From assembly GCF_020497125.1 (NCBI RefSeq), contig NC_059073.1, positions 11,739,225 to 11,803,224 of the forward strand: a stretch of 64,000 nucleotides of DNA. Direction: 5' to 3'. The position numbers were made by a program, and so were the translations under genes. Position 1 is the stretch's first letter; every line of letters begins with the position of its first letter. The DNA comes from Mauremys mutica. Its lineage: Eukaryota > Chordata > Testudines > Geoemydidae. This document shows, one piece after another, positions 7,284-15,950 of this stretch. The notes beneath the pieces are model-generated. The model did no database searches. It saw only the letters and a program-made list of their open reading frames with translations, and was not told the origin of the DNA.

Positions 7284-9584
7284 ATGGGAACCGCTGCGTC
7301 AACAGAGGAGAAGACGGTGACACGCATCACGGAGCGGCGGGGAGAAAAGTTCCCCTCTGATGCGTTATCCCGCCTGTTGCGGTGGGGACGAAGAAGGGGA
7401 CTTTCCGTTAAAACTGTTTGGGAGCGGCTGGGCTGTGAGCTTTGGAAATCGGTGGCTCAGGGCGATGAGGAGGCTTTCTCCCTGAGTCCAGTATGGCTCA
7501 CCGCGCAGAGAAGACTGGAGGAGTTTGAGGATGAGAGAGAACAACTGCAGAAAATGGCTGATTTTGCAGTAACACTGGAACAAGAACTGGAACAGGTTAA
7601 ATTGATTCTGCATCAGCGAGATCTGCAGTTTGAATCTTTACAGCAAGAGCATCTAGTGCTCATGAAGCAGCTCACCTTAACCCAAGAATCATTGCACACC
7701 AAAGAGCAGTCCCTAAATGACCTACAGACTCAATATGATGAGCTGGTGGCCAGGTTAGAGGAATTCCAGGGTGATGTTATTTCCAAGGATGACACGATCC
7801 AATATTTGCAGAATGAGAAGATTGTCCTAGAAGTAGCTCTGCAGGCAGCAAAAGCAAGCAAAGAAGAACTTGATGAAGGAGCAAACTTCTTAGGTGAAAG
7901 TACTGAGGCAGCATCAGAAATCTTGGCACAATTGAGCCAGGTGGAAAATCTGCAACAGGAAAGTGCCAGCCTGAAGAAACAGACCCAAAAAGTAAAGGAG
8001 CAGTTCCTACAGCAAAAGGTAATGGTGGAAGCTTATCGAAGAGATGCAAGTTCACAGGACCAGCTGATTAGTGAATTGAAATCTACAAAGAAGCGGCTGG
8101 ATTTGGAAGCGAAAGAATTAAAACGGGAGCTACTGAAACTTCAAGGTGAAAAGCAGTCCATTGATGTTGAACGCTCAAGATTTCAGAAGGAAGTATCCCA
8201 GGTTCACCAGCAGATGGTGGAGTTAGAAAGCCACCTCCAGTCAGTGCAAAAAGAACGGGATGACATGGAGATACAGCTACAGTCTTTGCAGATTGATAAA
8301 GAACAAATGACATCTCTTGCTGAGATGAATGAGGTATTAAAACTACAGGTAGAACAAATGCAAGAGGAAGCCAAAAAGGCCATCACTGAACAGAAACAAA
8401 AAATGAAGCGTCTGGGGTTAGATCTGACCAGTGCACAGAAAGAAATGAAGGCAAAACATACTGAATTGGAGCTGAGCAAACTAAAAGCACAAATCGCTGA
8501 TGGAGGAAATAACCAGGCTTCCCATGAAAGGATTCAAGCCTTGGAGATAGAGCTGCAGGCTGTTAGCCACAGTAAGATGATGTTGGAGAAAGAGCTGCAA
8601 GAAGTAATTTCACTCACCAGCCAGGAGCTTGAGGAGTACAGGGAAAAAGTGATTGAACTTGAGGATGAGCTTCAGGAATCTAGAGGTTTCAGGAGGAAGA
8701 TAAAACGTTTAGAAGAAATAAACAAGAAGTTGGCCCTCGGACTGGAACATGAACGGGGGAAGCTCACTGGTCTTGGTCAGTCTAACACTGCTTTGCGAGA
8801 GCACAGCAACATCCCCGAAACAGTACTAGCAGCCGAAACAGTACTAGCAGAGAGAGAGGCAGACCTGGTGCAGCTGAATTTCCGGGTTCAAGCAGTCCTA
8901 AAGCGTAAAGAGGAGGAGGATCAGCAAATGAGGCAACTTATTCAAGCCTTACAGATTGCCTTAGAAAGAGAAAAGTCAAAAGTTAATAACCTTGGAGAGC
9001 AGGTTGCGGCAGCCAGGGTGGGTGCAGCGCATGACCGTCATCATTATAAAGCTGCTGTTCTTGAGCTGAGTGAAATTAAGAAAGAGCTACAAGCCAAAGA
9101 ACTGCTTGTCCAAGCCCTTCAGGCTGAAGCAGACAAACTACAAGCTATTATTGAACGTGCTCACGCCTCTCTGAAGGCGCTCCTCTTAAGACAGAAAGGG
9201 GGGATTTGCAGTGAGCGGGCAGACGCCTTGGATAAGACGCCTGCCGCTCGGTTGCTGAAAGCTCTTTACGTGCTTAATTGGTTACATCTTGGTAAAAACA
9301 GCCAGGTGCCCCCCGCGATTAAACATGTCAACGGGATGACTGGGGAAGAGCAGGGTGCGGCCTCCCGACCCTCGGTCAAATGGTTTGATTACCAGCAGCA
9401 AATATGGAAAGGACCAGTTGACTTGCTAACGTGGGGCAGGGGTTATGCGTGTGTTGCCACTGATGCAGGTCCCAGGTGGATACCGGCGAAGTGGGTTTGG
9501 CCTTGGCTGCGTCTTCCGGAGAGCCTTATGAGACGCGCCCAGGCGCCGCGGAACCAGAGCCCCCGGAGGAGAACTGTTTGTTAG
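7284..9584 (+). CDS. Gag(matrix)-GOLGA3-integrase fusion protein, 766 residues
   Basis: The frame opens ATGGGAACC, giving Met-Gly-Thr-Ala-Ala-Ser, a good N-myristoylation signal, and ends with TAG at 9582-9584. Residues 1 to about 72 look like a truncated betaretroviral matrix domain. Residues about 75-619 are almost continuous heptad-rich coiled coil matching the central to C-terminal rod of golgin-160 (GOLGA3). Residues about 620-766 are the C-terminal part of an integrase. Pol would normally need ribosomal frameshifting to be made; here its end is fused in the same frame as gag. The product should be a membrane-directed, self-associating coiled-coil protein; golgin-160 itself works on the cytosolic face of the Golgi, so competition with the host protein is a plausible but untested effect. 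The frame is fully open. Confidence 0.92.
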   Translation: MGTAASTEEKTVTRITERRGEKFPSDALSRLLRWGRRRGLSVKTVWERLGCELWKSVAQGDEEAFSLSPVWLTAQRRLEEFEDEREQLQKMADFAVTLEQELEQVKLILHQRDLQFESLQQEHLVLMKQLTLTQESLHTKEQSLNDLQTQYDELVARLEEFQGDVISKDDTIQYLQNEKIVLEVALQAAKASKEELDEGANFLGESTEAASEILAQLSQVENLQQESASLKKQTQKVKEQFLQQKVMVEAYRRDASSQDQLISELKSTKKRLDLEAKELKRELLKLQGEKQSIDVERSRFQKEVSQVHQQMVELESHLQSVQKERDDMEIQLQSLQIDKEQMTSLAEMNEVLKLQVEQMQEEAKKAITEQKQKMKRLGLDLTSAQKEMKAKHTELELSKLKAQIADGGNNQASHERIQALEIELQAVSHSKMMLEKELQEVISLTSQELEEYREKVIELEDELQESRGFRRKIKRLEEINKKLALGLEHERGKLTGLGQSNTALREHSNIPETVLAAETVLAEREADLVQLNFRVQAVLKRKEEEDQQMRQLIQALQIALEREKSKVNNLGEQVAAARVGAAHDRHHYKAAVLELSEIKKELQAKELLVQALQAEADKLQAIIERAHASLKALLLRQKGGICSERADALDKTPAARLLKALYVLNWLHLGKNSQVPPAIKHVNGMTGEEQGAASRPSVKWFDYQQQIWKGPVDLLTWGRGYACVATDAGPRWIPAKWVWPWLRLPESLMRRAQAPRNQSPRRRTVC
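7506..9140 (+). other. GOLGA3: Captured host cDNA: GOLGA3 (golgin-160) coiled-coil segment
   Basis: About 1.63 kb codes without a break for sequence I recognise as GOLGA3, for example the stretches LTSQELEEYREKVIELEDEL, KEQFLQQKVMVEAYRRDA and RKEEEDQQMRQLIQALQ. In vertebrates this part of GOLGA3 is spread over many exons, so the intronless state points to capture of a spliced RNA. Compared with my memory of human GOLGA3, short blocks appear missing near 7933 (after ILAQL) and near 8460 (after MKAKH), and a six-residue duplication is present at 8815-8850. The start and end of the host segment are good to about 10 codons. The golgin N-terminal head and the last part of its C terminus are not included. 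Confidence 0.88.
8815..8850 (+). repeat. 18-bp in-frame tandem duplication inside the GOLGA3 segment
   Basis: The unit CCGAAACAGTACTAGCAG occurs twice in direct succession (8815-8832, 8833-8850). It adds six residues (ETVLAA/ETVLAE) without breaking the frame and shifts the coiled-coil heptad register by one residue. Reverse transcriptase slippage is the simplest explanation. Confidence 0.95.
9141..9584 (+). pseudogene. Integrase C-terminal remnant fused to GOLGA3
   Basis: Just after the golgin segment come an ERAH motif, an LK pair and a QKGG motif, then a W-K-G-P turn and the tryptophan-rich WGRGYACV and RWIPAKWVW blocks (about 9430-9510). These are hallmarks of the end of the catalytic core and of the C-terminal DNA-binding domain of betaretrovirus-like integrases. 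The zinc-binding N terminus and most of the DDE core are gone, so no integration activity is expected. The final 25 residues are basic and proline-rich. Confidence 0.85.
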
Positions 9585-10021
9585 CTCTGTCAGGACTTTT
9601 CCTGTTTGATCCTCCGTGAATGAGTTACTTGTTTGAAATGATTTTTGCTGTGCCTGAAAGAAATTTTGTGTTTGTTATTTAGAGTTAAGATTTATGTCTT
9701 GTGTTTTTGTTATGTTTCGTGTTGTCTGTTTTCTGGCCAGAATTGTTGTTGTGTTGTTATGTGGTTCGATGTGTCTAGGACCTCCCCCCACCCTCAGTGT
9801 CAGTTTGATCGCCTGACATCTGAGGGATCAGAGAGGGGGGAATCCTGCAGAATTTACATCATTTGTCTGTTGTGTCTTGTTTTTGTTTGTTCGATGTTTT
9901 GGGGTTATATGTTAAGGATCGTATCTACAAAATAGAGTAACTTTTGAAAACAGGTATAAAGTTTTAATTTTGGCTTGTGATAGATTGTGGTGTTATGTTG
10001 TTATAAGTTGGAAATGTTTGG
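9585..10021 (+). other. Proviral non-coding tail; envelope gene absent
   Basis: A T/G-rich stretch with no long frame and no recognisable envelope sequence. It may be the remnant of the region between pol and the 3' LTR after loss of env. Confidence 0.6.
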
Positions 10022-10203
10022 CGAATGTTTTTATCTTGTTTCCCCTTTTTCTCTTCTTTTGATTGTGAATAAAGGGGGGAGATGTGGGCTCCGAGTAGGA
10101 CTTGGTGCCTGCCCCCGATCACATGATGATTGAAATACTTGTAACGAATGTTTTTATCTTGTTTTCTCTTCTTTTGATTGTGAATAAAGGGGGGAGATGT
10201 GGG
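10022..10203 (+). promoter_or_regulatory. Duplicated polypurine tract with relic U3 start
   Basis: The block from CGAATGTTTTTATC to GATGTGGG occurs twice: 10022-10088 and 10145-10203, the second lacking 8 bases of its pyrimidine stretch. Each holds the polypurine tract AAAGGGGGGAGA (10071-10082 and 10186-10197) that primes plus-strand DNA. After the first copy the sequence reads TGTGGGCTCC, unlike the real LTR (TGTGGGAATAG). The 62 bp at 10083-10144 may thus be the start of a different U3, left by recombination. Confidence 0.8.
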
Positions 10204-10530
10204 AATAGAATGTGAGATGCTGAGATTGTTTAGGCTTCTGGGCTGGGAACTGTGTGTGAAGGGCTGGCCTTGGGCTCATTCTCATTGGCCAGCTAATTGT
10301 AAATAGGATGATAAGTCAGACAGGTGTGTAGGATGATAATTACCCTATGGGTTACAGCTGTGGCTGTGTGGGTTTGATTAATTAGTTAGTAATTGTGACT
10401 GCTTACCATGTGGTATATAAGAGCATGCTGGGAATGAATAAACATATATGCATACGCACACACGCTGTCTCTCTCTGCTTGGGATCACATTGAATGTTGA
10501 ACTTTGCTCCTGCTCTCATGCGATGCAACA
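10198..10530 (+). repeat. 3' LTR of the GOLGA3-carrying retrovirus
   Basis: Identical to 6055-6387 over all 333 bp as far as I can read. TATATAA lies at 10414-10420 and AATAAA at 10437-10442. It ends GCAACA and is followed by the target duplication ccccaa (10531-10536). Confidence 0.95.
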
Positions 10531-10536
10531 CCCCAA

Positions 10537-11510
10537 AATGATACGATGGGTTTAAAAACGTAAGGGATTGTTCAGAATAATAAAAGTGGGGTCTCGTTTG
10601 CCCTCTGCTCTGCAAGGCTGTAGAGTTCATATTTTCCAGCTTTTCTCTGCAATTGCAGAGGCTAGAAAAACTTACTTTAGACAAAATGAGATCCTTTCAT
10701 ATTCACACCACTCCAGGTGCTGGGGCTTTAAGAAAAAACTCCAAATACCACAAGACTTGTGATTAAATCAGGAGAGTTGGCCACGATGTGTGTCTTTACT
10801 TGTTCCGTTATTTTAGCCCTTTCGTGTCTCTTGCAGGATGCCCATAGGGCCAGCTGCTCAGATCCCGAGCCCTAATTTCTGATCTCTAGGAGCACACTTA
10901 GGAGGATTTATGGGCAGGAATGGCTGCTGTAAATCTTTAAGTTTCAATGTTTAGATGCCCACGGTGGACAAATCTAGAGGAAACAATAGCCTTCCCATTT
11001 ACTAGCTTTATATCTGTAATTGTTCTCATTTTCTCCCTAATATCTTTCAACCATGTGTGTAATAAATATTCGGGATCTGAACTGGTGTAAATCCACATTG
11101 CTGTTTTGAAATCAGTTTACACCAGCTGAGGATCTGGGCACATTACTCTAAGGGATTCTGTGATTTGATCCGTTGGTCCAAATTAACACTCCGGCCTTTA
11201 TCTGCTGAGAGATATTCTGTTAAAATTATCCCTAGCATTAGTTAATTCTAAACCATTTCCTTCATTTACACCAGGGTTGAGTTTGGACTGCAATGTGTAT
11301 TACCAAAGCTGTCTACTCTTGTTGTTGCTATTTAACTTCTCTATGGTGGGAGCATGCAATCAGGAGCAGAGCCACATTGAGCTAGGCACCGGACGGATAC
11401 ACAATAAGGGCACGTTGAAGTGCATAGATGTTTCCTGCGTTGATGTAGGTAATCCACCTCCCCAAGTGCTGGCAGAATTCGAAGGAAGAATTCTTCCCTA
11501 GACCTAGCTG
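10537..11510. other. Unrecognised DNA with an old inverted-repeat element
   Basis: A small element at about 11078-11130 has the inverted pair aactggtgtaaat and agtttacaccag, typical of an old reptilian MITE. The rest shows no gene or named repeat. Confidence 0.4.
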
Positions 11511-11660
11511 TGTCTACACCAGGGGTTAGGTCAGCTTAATTTTTAACACCCCGATGGACGTAGCTGGAGCGATCTATATTTTAAGTGCAGACCAGGGTTA
11601 AGTCACAGTCCTTACCCCCAATGGACTCAGTCTGCTCTTAGCTACGTGCAGACAGCAGAT
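11511..11660. mobile_element. Decayed Harbinger-like MITE fragment
   Basis: Contains 'gtgtctacacc', 'gtgcagacca' and a 32-bp segment (11533-11564) repeated exactly at 13017-13048. Ends are not clear. Confidence 0.45.
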
Positions 11661-11984
11661 TTGGGGTAGCTGGTAACTTGGTGACACCATTACTGAGATT
11701 TTCCTCATCCCCTGCAGAGAGGAGGGGAAAGGTTATAGGATATAAAAGACCTGACCAAAAACAACTGAGTGCAAAACTCAGGGCGACGTTCAGAGTCATC
11801 AGCGGTGTCCAGAGCTGCCAGCGTTTTCAAAGCCTTTGAAGTTTGTTCCTGAATTGATGCAGCCACGTATGCCAACAGAGCTCCTCAGTGGGCAGCAAAA
11901 GGTATGTTGCAGCATCGCGTATGTCCAAATAGAGCCCTCACAAAGGGCAATACGAGGCTGTATTTGACCCTTTCATATGCAGAA

Positions 11985-12260
11985 CTATTATTATTTATTT
12001 GTATTGTGGTAGCACGTAGAGGCCTTAACTGAGACCAGGGCCCCGTTGTGCTAGGTTCTGTACAAACAAGTAGTAAGAGATCACCCTGCCCCAAAGAGCA
12101 TACAGCTCAAATACTCGTGCAGAGAAGGAGAAAGAGAAAAATACCACTGTCTCCCTGGATGGGGAACTGAGGGATGACCTGAAATACCCAAGACCACACA
12201 GCACATTGGGGACAGAATTGAACTCAGATCTTCACTGACCAATGCCTCAACCCCAAGACC
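11985..12260 (-). repeat. MIR-like amniote SINE, minus strand
   Basis: The plus strand shows TTATTATTTATTTGTATTG, 'gtgctaggttctgtacaaac' and 'ccctgccccaaagagc', the reversed 3' part of a widespread amniote MIR-type SINE, then the reversed core near 12150-12210 (accacacagca). Relatives lie at 35405-35518 and 61512-61635. Confidence 0.65.
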
Positions 12261-12889
12261 TTGCTAGCATCAGATTGTGCAAATGACTCTTTGTAACTAG
12301 GTGACAGTATCACAGTTCCAAACAGCTGCCATAACTAGTACAGACCTATCGTGTGATCAGGAGAGTAACGGCTGTTTTTTTAACCCCTCTGAGGCAGCCG
12401 TTTCCTGCGGTAGGAACAGCACAGCTTCAGATTCCACAAGAGATAAACTGAACAGCTTCTAGCATCTTTACGGGCTCTGTGCAATTAACTTCCAACATAT
12501 CTCTGCTATGAGACCTGAGTGTGCCTATCTCTGCACCCATTTCATCTTGCTTAGCATCTCCCGAGGCCTCATTTGTTTCCATTCAGCGTTTAGAGAAATG
12601 TTTGTATGCACCATCATGCATTTTGCCTGTAACACGCTGTGATCTAGCACCAGCAAATCTACCAAAAGGAACCTCCCTGCACTTGCCAAGGATGGCCTAG
12701 GTGTCCTGCTAGGTCCTTCCCCATCTCTAAATGCCATGGTTCCTGCGCTGTGCTCCCCATGGGTCCAGAAGAACATATTCCCACGAGAGGGAGAATGCAA
12801 TCTGCTGTAGCCCATCTTGAAAGCTGGAACATAGGATCTGACTGGCATAGCTGTGTCTACAGTTCTCTGAATGCAGCCTGTCAGAACAA

Positions 12890-12985
12890 CATGTAGATGG
12901 TAATCTCTTCGGGGCAGAGACTGTCTTTTTCTTCTGTGGTTATACAGCACCTAGCACAATGGATCCCAGTCTGTGAGTGAGGATC
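12890..12985 (+). repeat. MIR-like SINE 3' fragment
   Basis: Contains 'ggggcagagactgtctttt' and 'acagcacctagcacaatgg', the plus-strand form of the same SINE 3' half seen reversed at 12000-12100. Confidence 0.6.
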
Positions 12986-13110
12986 CTAGATGCTACCACA
13001 TGATACATGTGACTGGAGCTTAATTTTTAACACCCCGATGGACGTAGCCATCTAACAAGATGGCTAAAACCCCAACTTGTTGCTCAGGGTAGAGATGTGG
13101 TGGAGACTGA

Positions 13111-13391
13111 GGCCTGGTCTATACTGTGGGGGGATCGATCTAAGTTACGCAACTTCATCTACATGAATAACATAGCTGAAGTCGACGTACTTAGACCTAC
13201 TTACCGCAGTCTCAAGTCGACGGCTGACACTCCCCCGTCGACTCTGCCTGCACCTCTCGCGCCGGTGGAGTACCGGAGTCGACGGAAGAGCGCTCAGCGG
13301 TTGATTTATTGCGTTTTCACTAGATGCAATAAATCGACCCCCACTGGATCGATTGCTGCCCATCAATCCACTGGGTAATGTAAACAAGGCC
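13111..13391. mobile_element. Harbinger-like MITE
   Basis: The ends ggcctggtctatact and the complement of 'aatgtaaacaaggcc' form imperfect inverted repeats. The interior is rich in TCGA-containing motifs (gatcgatc, gtcgacg) typical of this turtle family. Open frames on both strands follow from its symmetry and are not genes. Confidence 0.65.
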
Positions 13392-13496
13392 TAAGAAACC
13401 CACAGAAAATGGGCACTGTCTGTGTTGCGTAGAGATGCTTGCTCTGCATAGACAACCCCCTGATAGCATTGTCTGATGGAGTAATAGTTGTGCACA

Positions 13497-13906
13497 CCAG
13501 TGGCTCTCAACCAGGGGTATGTGTACTCTTGGGGTTACGCAGAGGTCTTCAGGGGACATCAACTCATCTAGATATTTGCCTTGTTTTACAACAGGCTACA
13601 TAAAAAGCACCAGTGAAGTCAGTACAAACTAAAATTTCACAGACAATGACTTGTTTATACTGCTCTATATACTATACGCTGAAATGTAAGTTCAATATTT
13701 ATATTCCAATTGATTTATTTTAGAATTATAGGGTAAAAATGAGAAAGTCAGCAAGTTTTCAGTAATTTTGTGCTGTGATACTTTTGTATTCTCATGTCTG
13801 GTTTTGTAAGCAAGTAGTTTTTAGGTGAGGTGTAACGTGGGGGTACGCAAGACAAATCGGACTCCTGGAAGGGGTACAGTCGTCTGGAAAGGTTGAGAGC
13901 CACTGG
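13497..13906. mobile_element. hAT (Charlie-like) element
   Basis: Perfect inverted ends ccagtggctctcaacc and ggttgagagccactgg bound 410 bp. The 8-bp duplication tgtgcaca occurs at 13489-13496 and 13907-13914. The AT-rich interior has no open transposase frame. Confidence 0.88.
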
Positions 13907-13914
13907 TGTGCACA

Positions 13915-14336
13915 CAGGGCCGGTGCAAGGATGTTTTGCACCCTAGGCGAAACTTCCACCTTGCGCCCTTCCCTCCCCCTCGCGCCCCTGCCCTGAGGCA
14001 CACACACACACACACCCCCGTGGCAGCTCCCCCTCTCCGCTTAGGCGCCGCAAGCCTGGGAGGCGGGAGAAGTGAAGCAGCCACGGTGAGCTCGGGGAGG
14101 AGGCGGGGCACGGGTGAGCTGGGGCGGGGAGTTCCCCTGCATGGCCTTCCCCCCTTACTTGCTGCAGGCAGCCCTCCCCTCATTCCCCTGCCCCAGCTCC
14201 CTCCGCCTAAATGCCGGCGGCGACCGGGGCGGCCGAAGATCCAGCCATCACGGTTGCTGCCGAAGAAAATGGTGCCCCCCAAATCCTAGCGCCCTAGGCG
14301 ACCGCCTAAATCGCCTAAATGGTTGCACCAGCCCTC
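13915..14336. mobile_element. Second hAT MITE, inserted into the target duplication of the first
   Basis: Starts cagggccggtgcaagga and ends ttgcaccagccctc. It is flanked by tgtgcaca at 13907-13914 and 14337-14344, so it reused the same octamer as its neighbour at 13497-13906. The GC-rich interior yields open frames on both strands that are not credible genes. A relative begins at 36906. Confidence 0.8.
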
Positions 14337-14613
14337 TGTGCACAGTCCAGACTCATATGTTTTCTGTGGTGGATGCTGGTGGGGCTGTAAGCACTTTCAA
14401 ATGAACCAGATGTAAAAACACTTTCTTCTTCTGTATTATGATGATGAAGAGGCCACAATTCTTCAGCCATCTGAGTCAGGTATGTATACCCGTCACATCT
14501 GCCAGACCATCACAGGACATATTGCATGTCAACCCCGGACAGAAATTTAGTAAAAGAAGAAGGGTAGGAATGGGGTCCAGGGACTCCCGCTAAGCACTCG
14601 CAGAGAATTGATA

Positions 14614-15385
14614 CCAGGGGTTCTCCCAACAAATGTTTTGGTGGCCTCAGAGTGCAGCCACCAACTCTTGCTGGTGGCCGCACTGACACTTTTTCCTAAA
14701 ATTATTTATTTTTCCTAAAGTTAATAAAGTAATATGCACATATATACATCCAAATCATTGTAATTTATTTATGTAAGGTTGGGGGGTGGGGGGTTGCAGA
14801 CTCAATAATAAAAAGTATGCACAGTTATCTCTATTCCTTACTGGACCTAACAGAATAGAAACACCAATAATGTGCTTTGCACGTTTTTGTCTTTTTTATT
14901 ATTGTTTCGTTTGCTTTTTTGGTAAAAGTGGTTGTCTATATAGCAATTCTGAAGTAAATTTTAAAATGCTTTGACATAATAGAAGTCCAAATAATAAAGA
15001 AAAACATATCAGGGTGGCTTGGGTCTGGGGAGGGGAGGGAGGAGGGGCAGGGCTGCGGCTGGCCCAGGGCTCCTCCAAGCAGGTTGGGGGCTCGTGGCTT
15101 CAGCCGGCCGGAGCTCCTCTGGACGAGGAGGGGGTGCTCCAGGCTTCAGCCAACCCCGTCGGGACTTCTCTGGGCAGGTGGGGAGGGGGGCAGGTCTTGG
15201 GGCTTCAGCCAGCCTGGGGATTCTCTGTCCACAGGGGTGGGGGCACTCAGGGCTTCTCCGGCGGGGAGCTTGTGGCTTCAGGCACAGGGAGTCTCAGGGC
15301 TCCAGGTGCCGGGGATGGAGGGGAGCGTGGGCAGAAGGGGTGGAGTCAGAGGCTAGCCTCCCCAAAGGGGGGCTCCACCCACTGC
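14614..15385. mobile_element. Truncated hAT-like element with G-rich degenerate repeat
   Basis: Begins 'ccaggggttctcccaac', a typical hAT end, and runs through AT-rich DNA into a G-rich tract (15010-15370) of degenerate units around 'ggcttcagcc'. The matching right end is not visible; CR1 sequence begins near 15385. The open frames in the G-rich tract are compositional. Confidence 0.5.
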
Positions 15386-15950
15386 CCATTAATGATCTGG
15401 AAGATGGTGTGGATTTCACCCTCAGCAAGTTTGGAGATGACATAAGCTGGGAGGAGTGGTAGATACGCTGGAGGGTAGGGATAGGTTACAGAGGGACCTA
15501 GACAAATTAGAGGATTCGGGCCCAAAAGAAACCTGATGAGGTTCAACAAAGACAAGTGCAGAGTCCTGCCCTTAGGATGGAAGATTCCCATGAACTGCTG
15601 CAGACTAGGGACCGAATGGCTAGGAAGCAGTTCTGCAGAAAAGGACCTAGGGGTTATAGTGGACAAGAAGCTGGATATGAGTCAACGGTTTGCCTTTGTT
15701 GCCAAGAAGGCTAACAGCATTTTGGGCTCTATAAGCAGGAGCATTGCCAACAGATCGAGGGACGTGATAATTCCCGTCTATTCGACATTGGTGAGGCCTC
15801 ATCTGGAGTACTGTATCCAGTTTTAGGCCCCACACTACAACTAGGATGTGGAAAAATTGGAAAGAGTCCAGTGGAGGGCAACAAAAATGATTAGGGGGCT
15901 GGAGCACATGACTTATGAGGAGAGGCTGAGGGAACTGGGACACAAATGAG
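15386..15950 (+). pseudogene. CR1 LINE reverse transcriptase fragment
   Basis: Plus-strand frames encode the end of the CR1 ORF2 reverse transcriptase, including MRFNKDKCRVL, AEKDLGVIVDKKLDMSQ, 'VAKKANSILG' and 'LVRPHLEYCIQF'. Stops and shifts interrupt it (for instance after CIQF at 15824-15826), so it is dead. Both ends are truncated. Confidence 0.88.

Larger units (their letters stand above)
6055..10530 (+). mobile_element. Complete class II-like endogenous retrovirus carrying a transduced host GOLGA3 segment
   Basis: This 4476-bp provirus is bounded by two 333-bp LTRs and flanked by an exact 6-bp duplication ccccaa (6049-6054 and 10531-10536). A 6-bp duplication fits beta- and alpha-type retroviral integrases. 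Order: 5' LTR, presumptive primer binding site, 0.9-kb leader, one 766-codon fusion frame, short non-coding tail, duplicated polypurine tract, 3' LTR. Only the gag start and the integrase end are retroviral coding sequence. Most of gag, the protease, reverse transcriptase and RNase H, the integrase core, and env are absent, so it cannot replicate alone. The layout is that of acute gene-capturing retroviruses, which rely on a helper virus. The identical LTRs and open frame mean the insertion is young. Confidence 0.93.

Noticed and set aside
7284..9584. Idea that the long frame is a processed GOLGA3 pseudogene or the resident GOLGA3 gene
   Set aside because: It is enclosed by LTRs with retroviral target duplications, is fused in frame to matrix-like and integrase sequence at both ends, and shows no poly(A) tail or introns.
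9645..9935. Possible envelope or accessory frame after the fusion gene
   Set aside because: Ninety-six codons of T-rich, cysteine/phenylalanine-heavy translation with no signal peptide cleavage pattern, glycosylation cluster or fusion peptide; compositional.
13821..14289. Frames of 127-153 codons on both strands near 14 kb
   Set aside because: They lie inside the GC-rich interior of a hAT MITE and lack any domain.
15014..15462. Glycine/serine-rich frames near 15.2 kb
   Set aside because: Translation of a G-rich degenerate repeat in a truncated hAT element; it runs into CR1 sequence.
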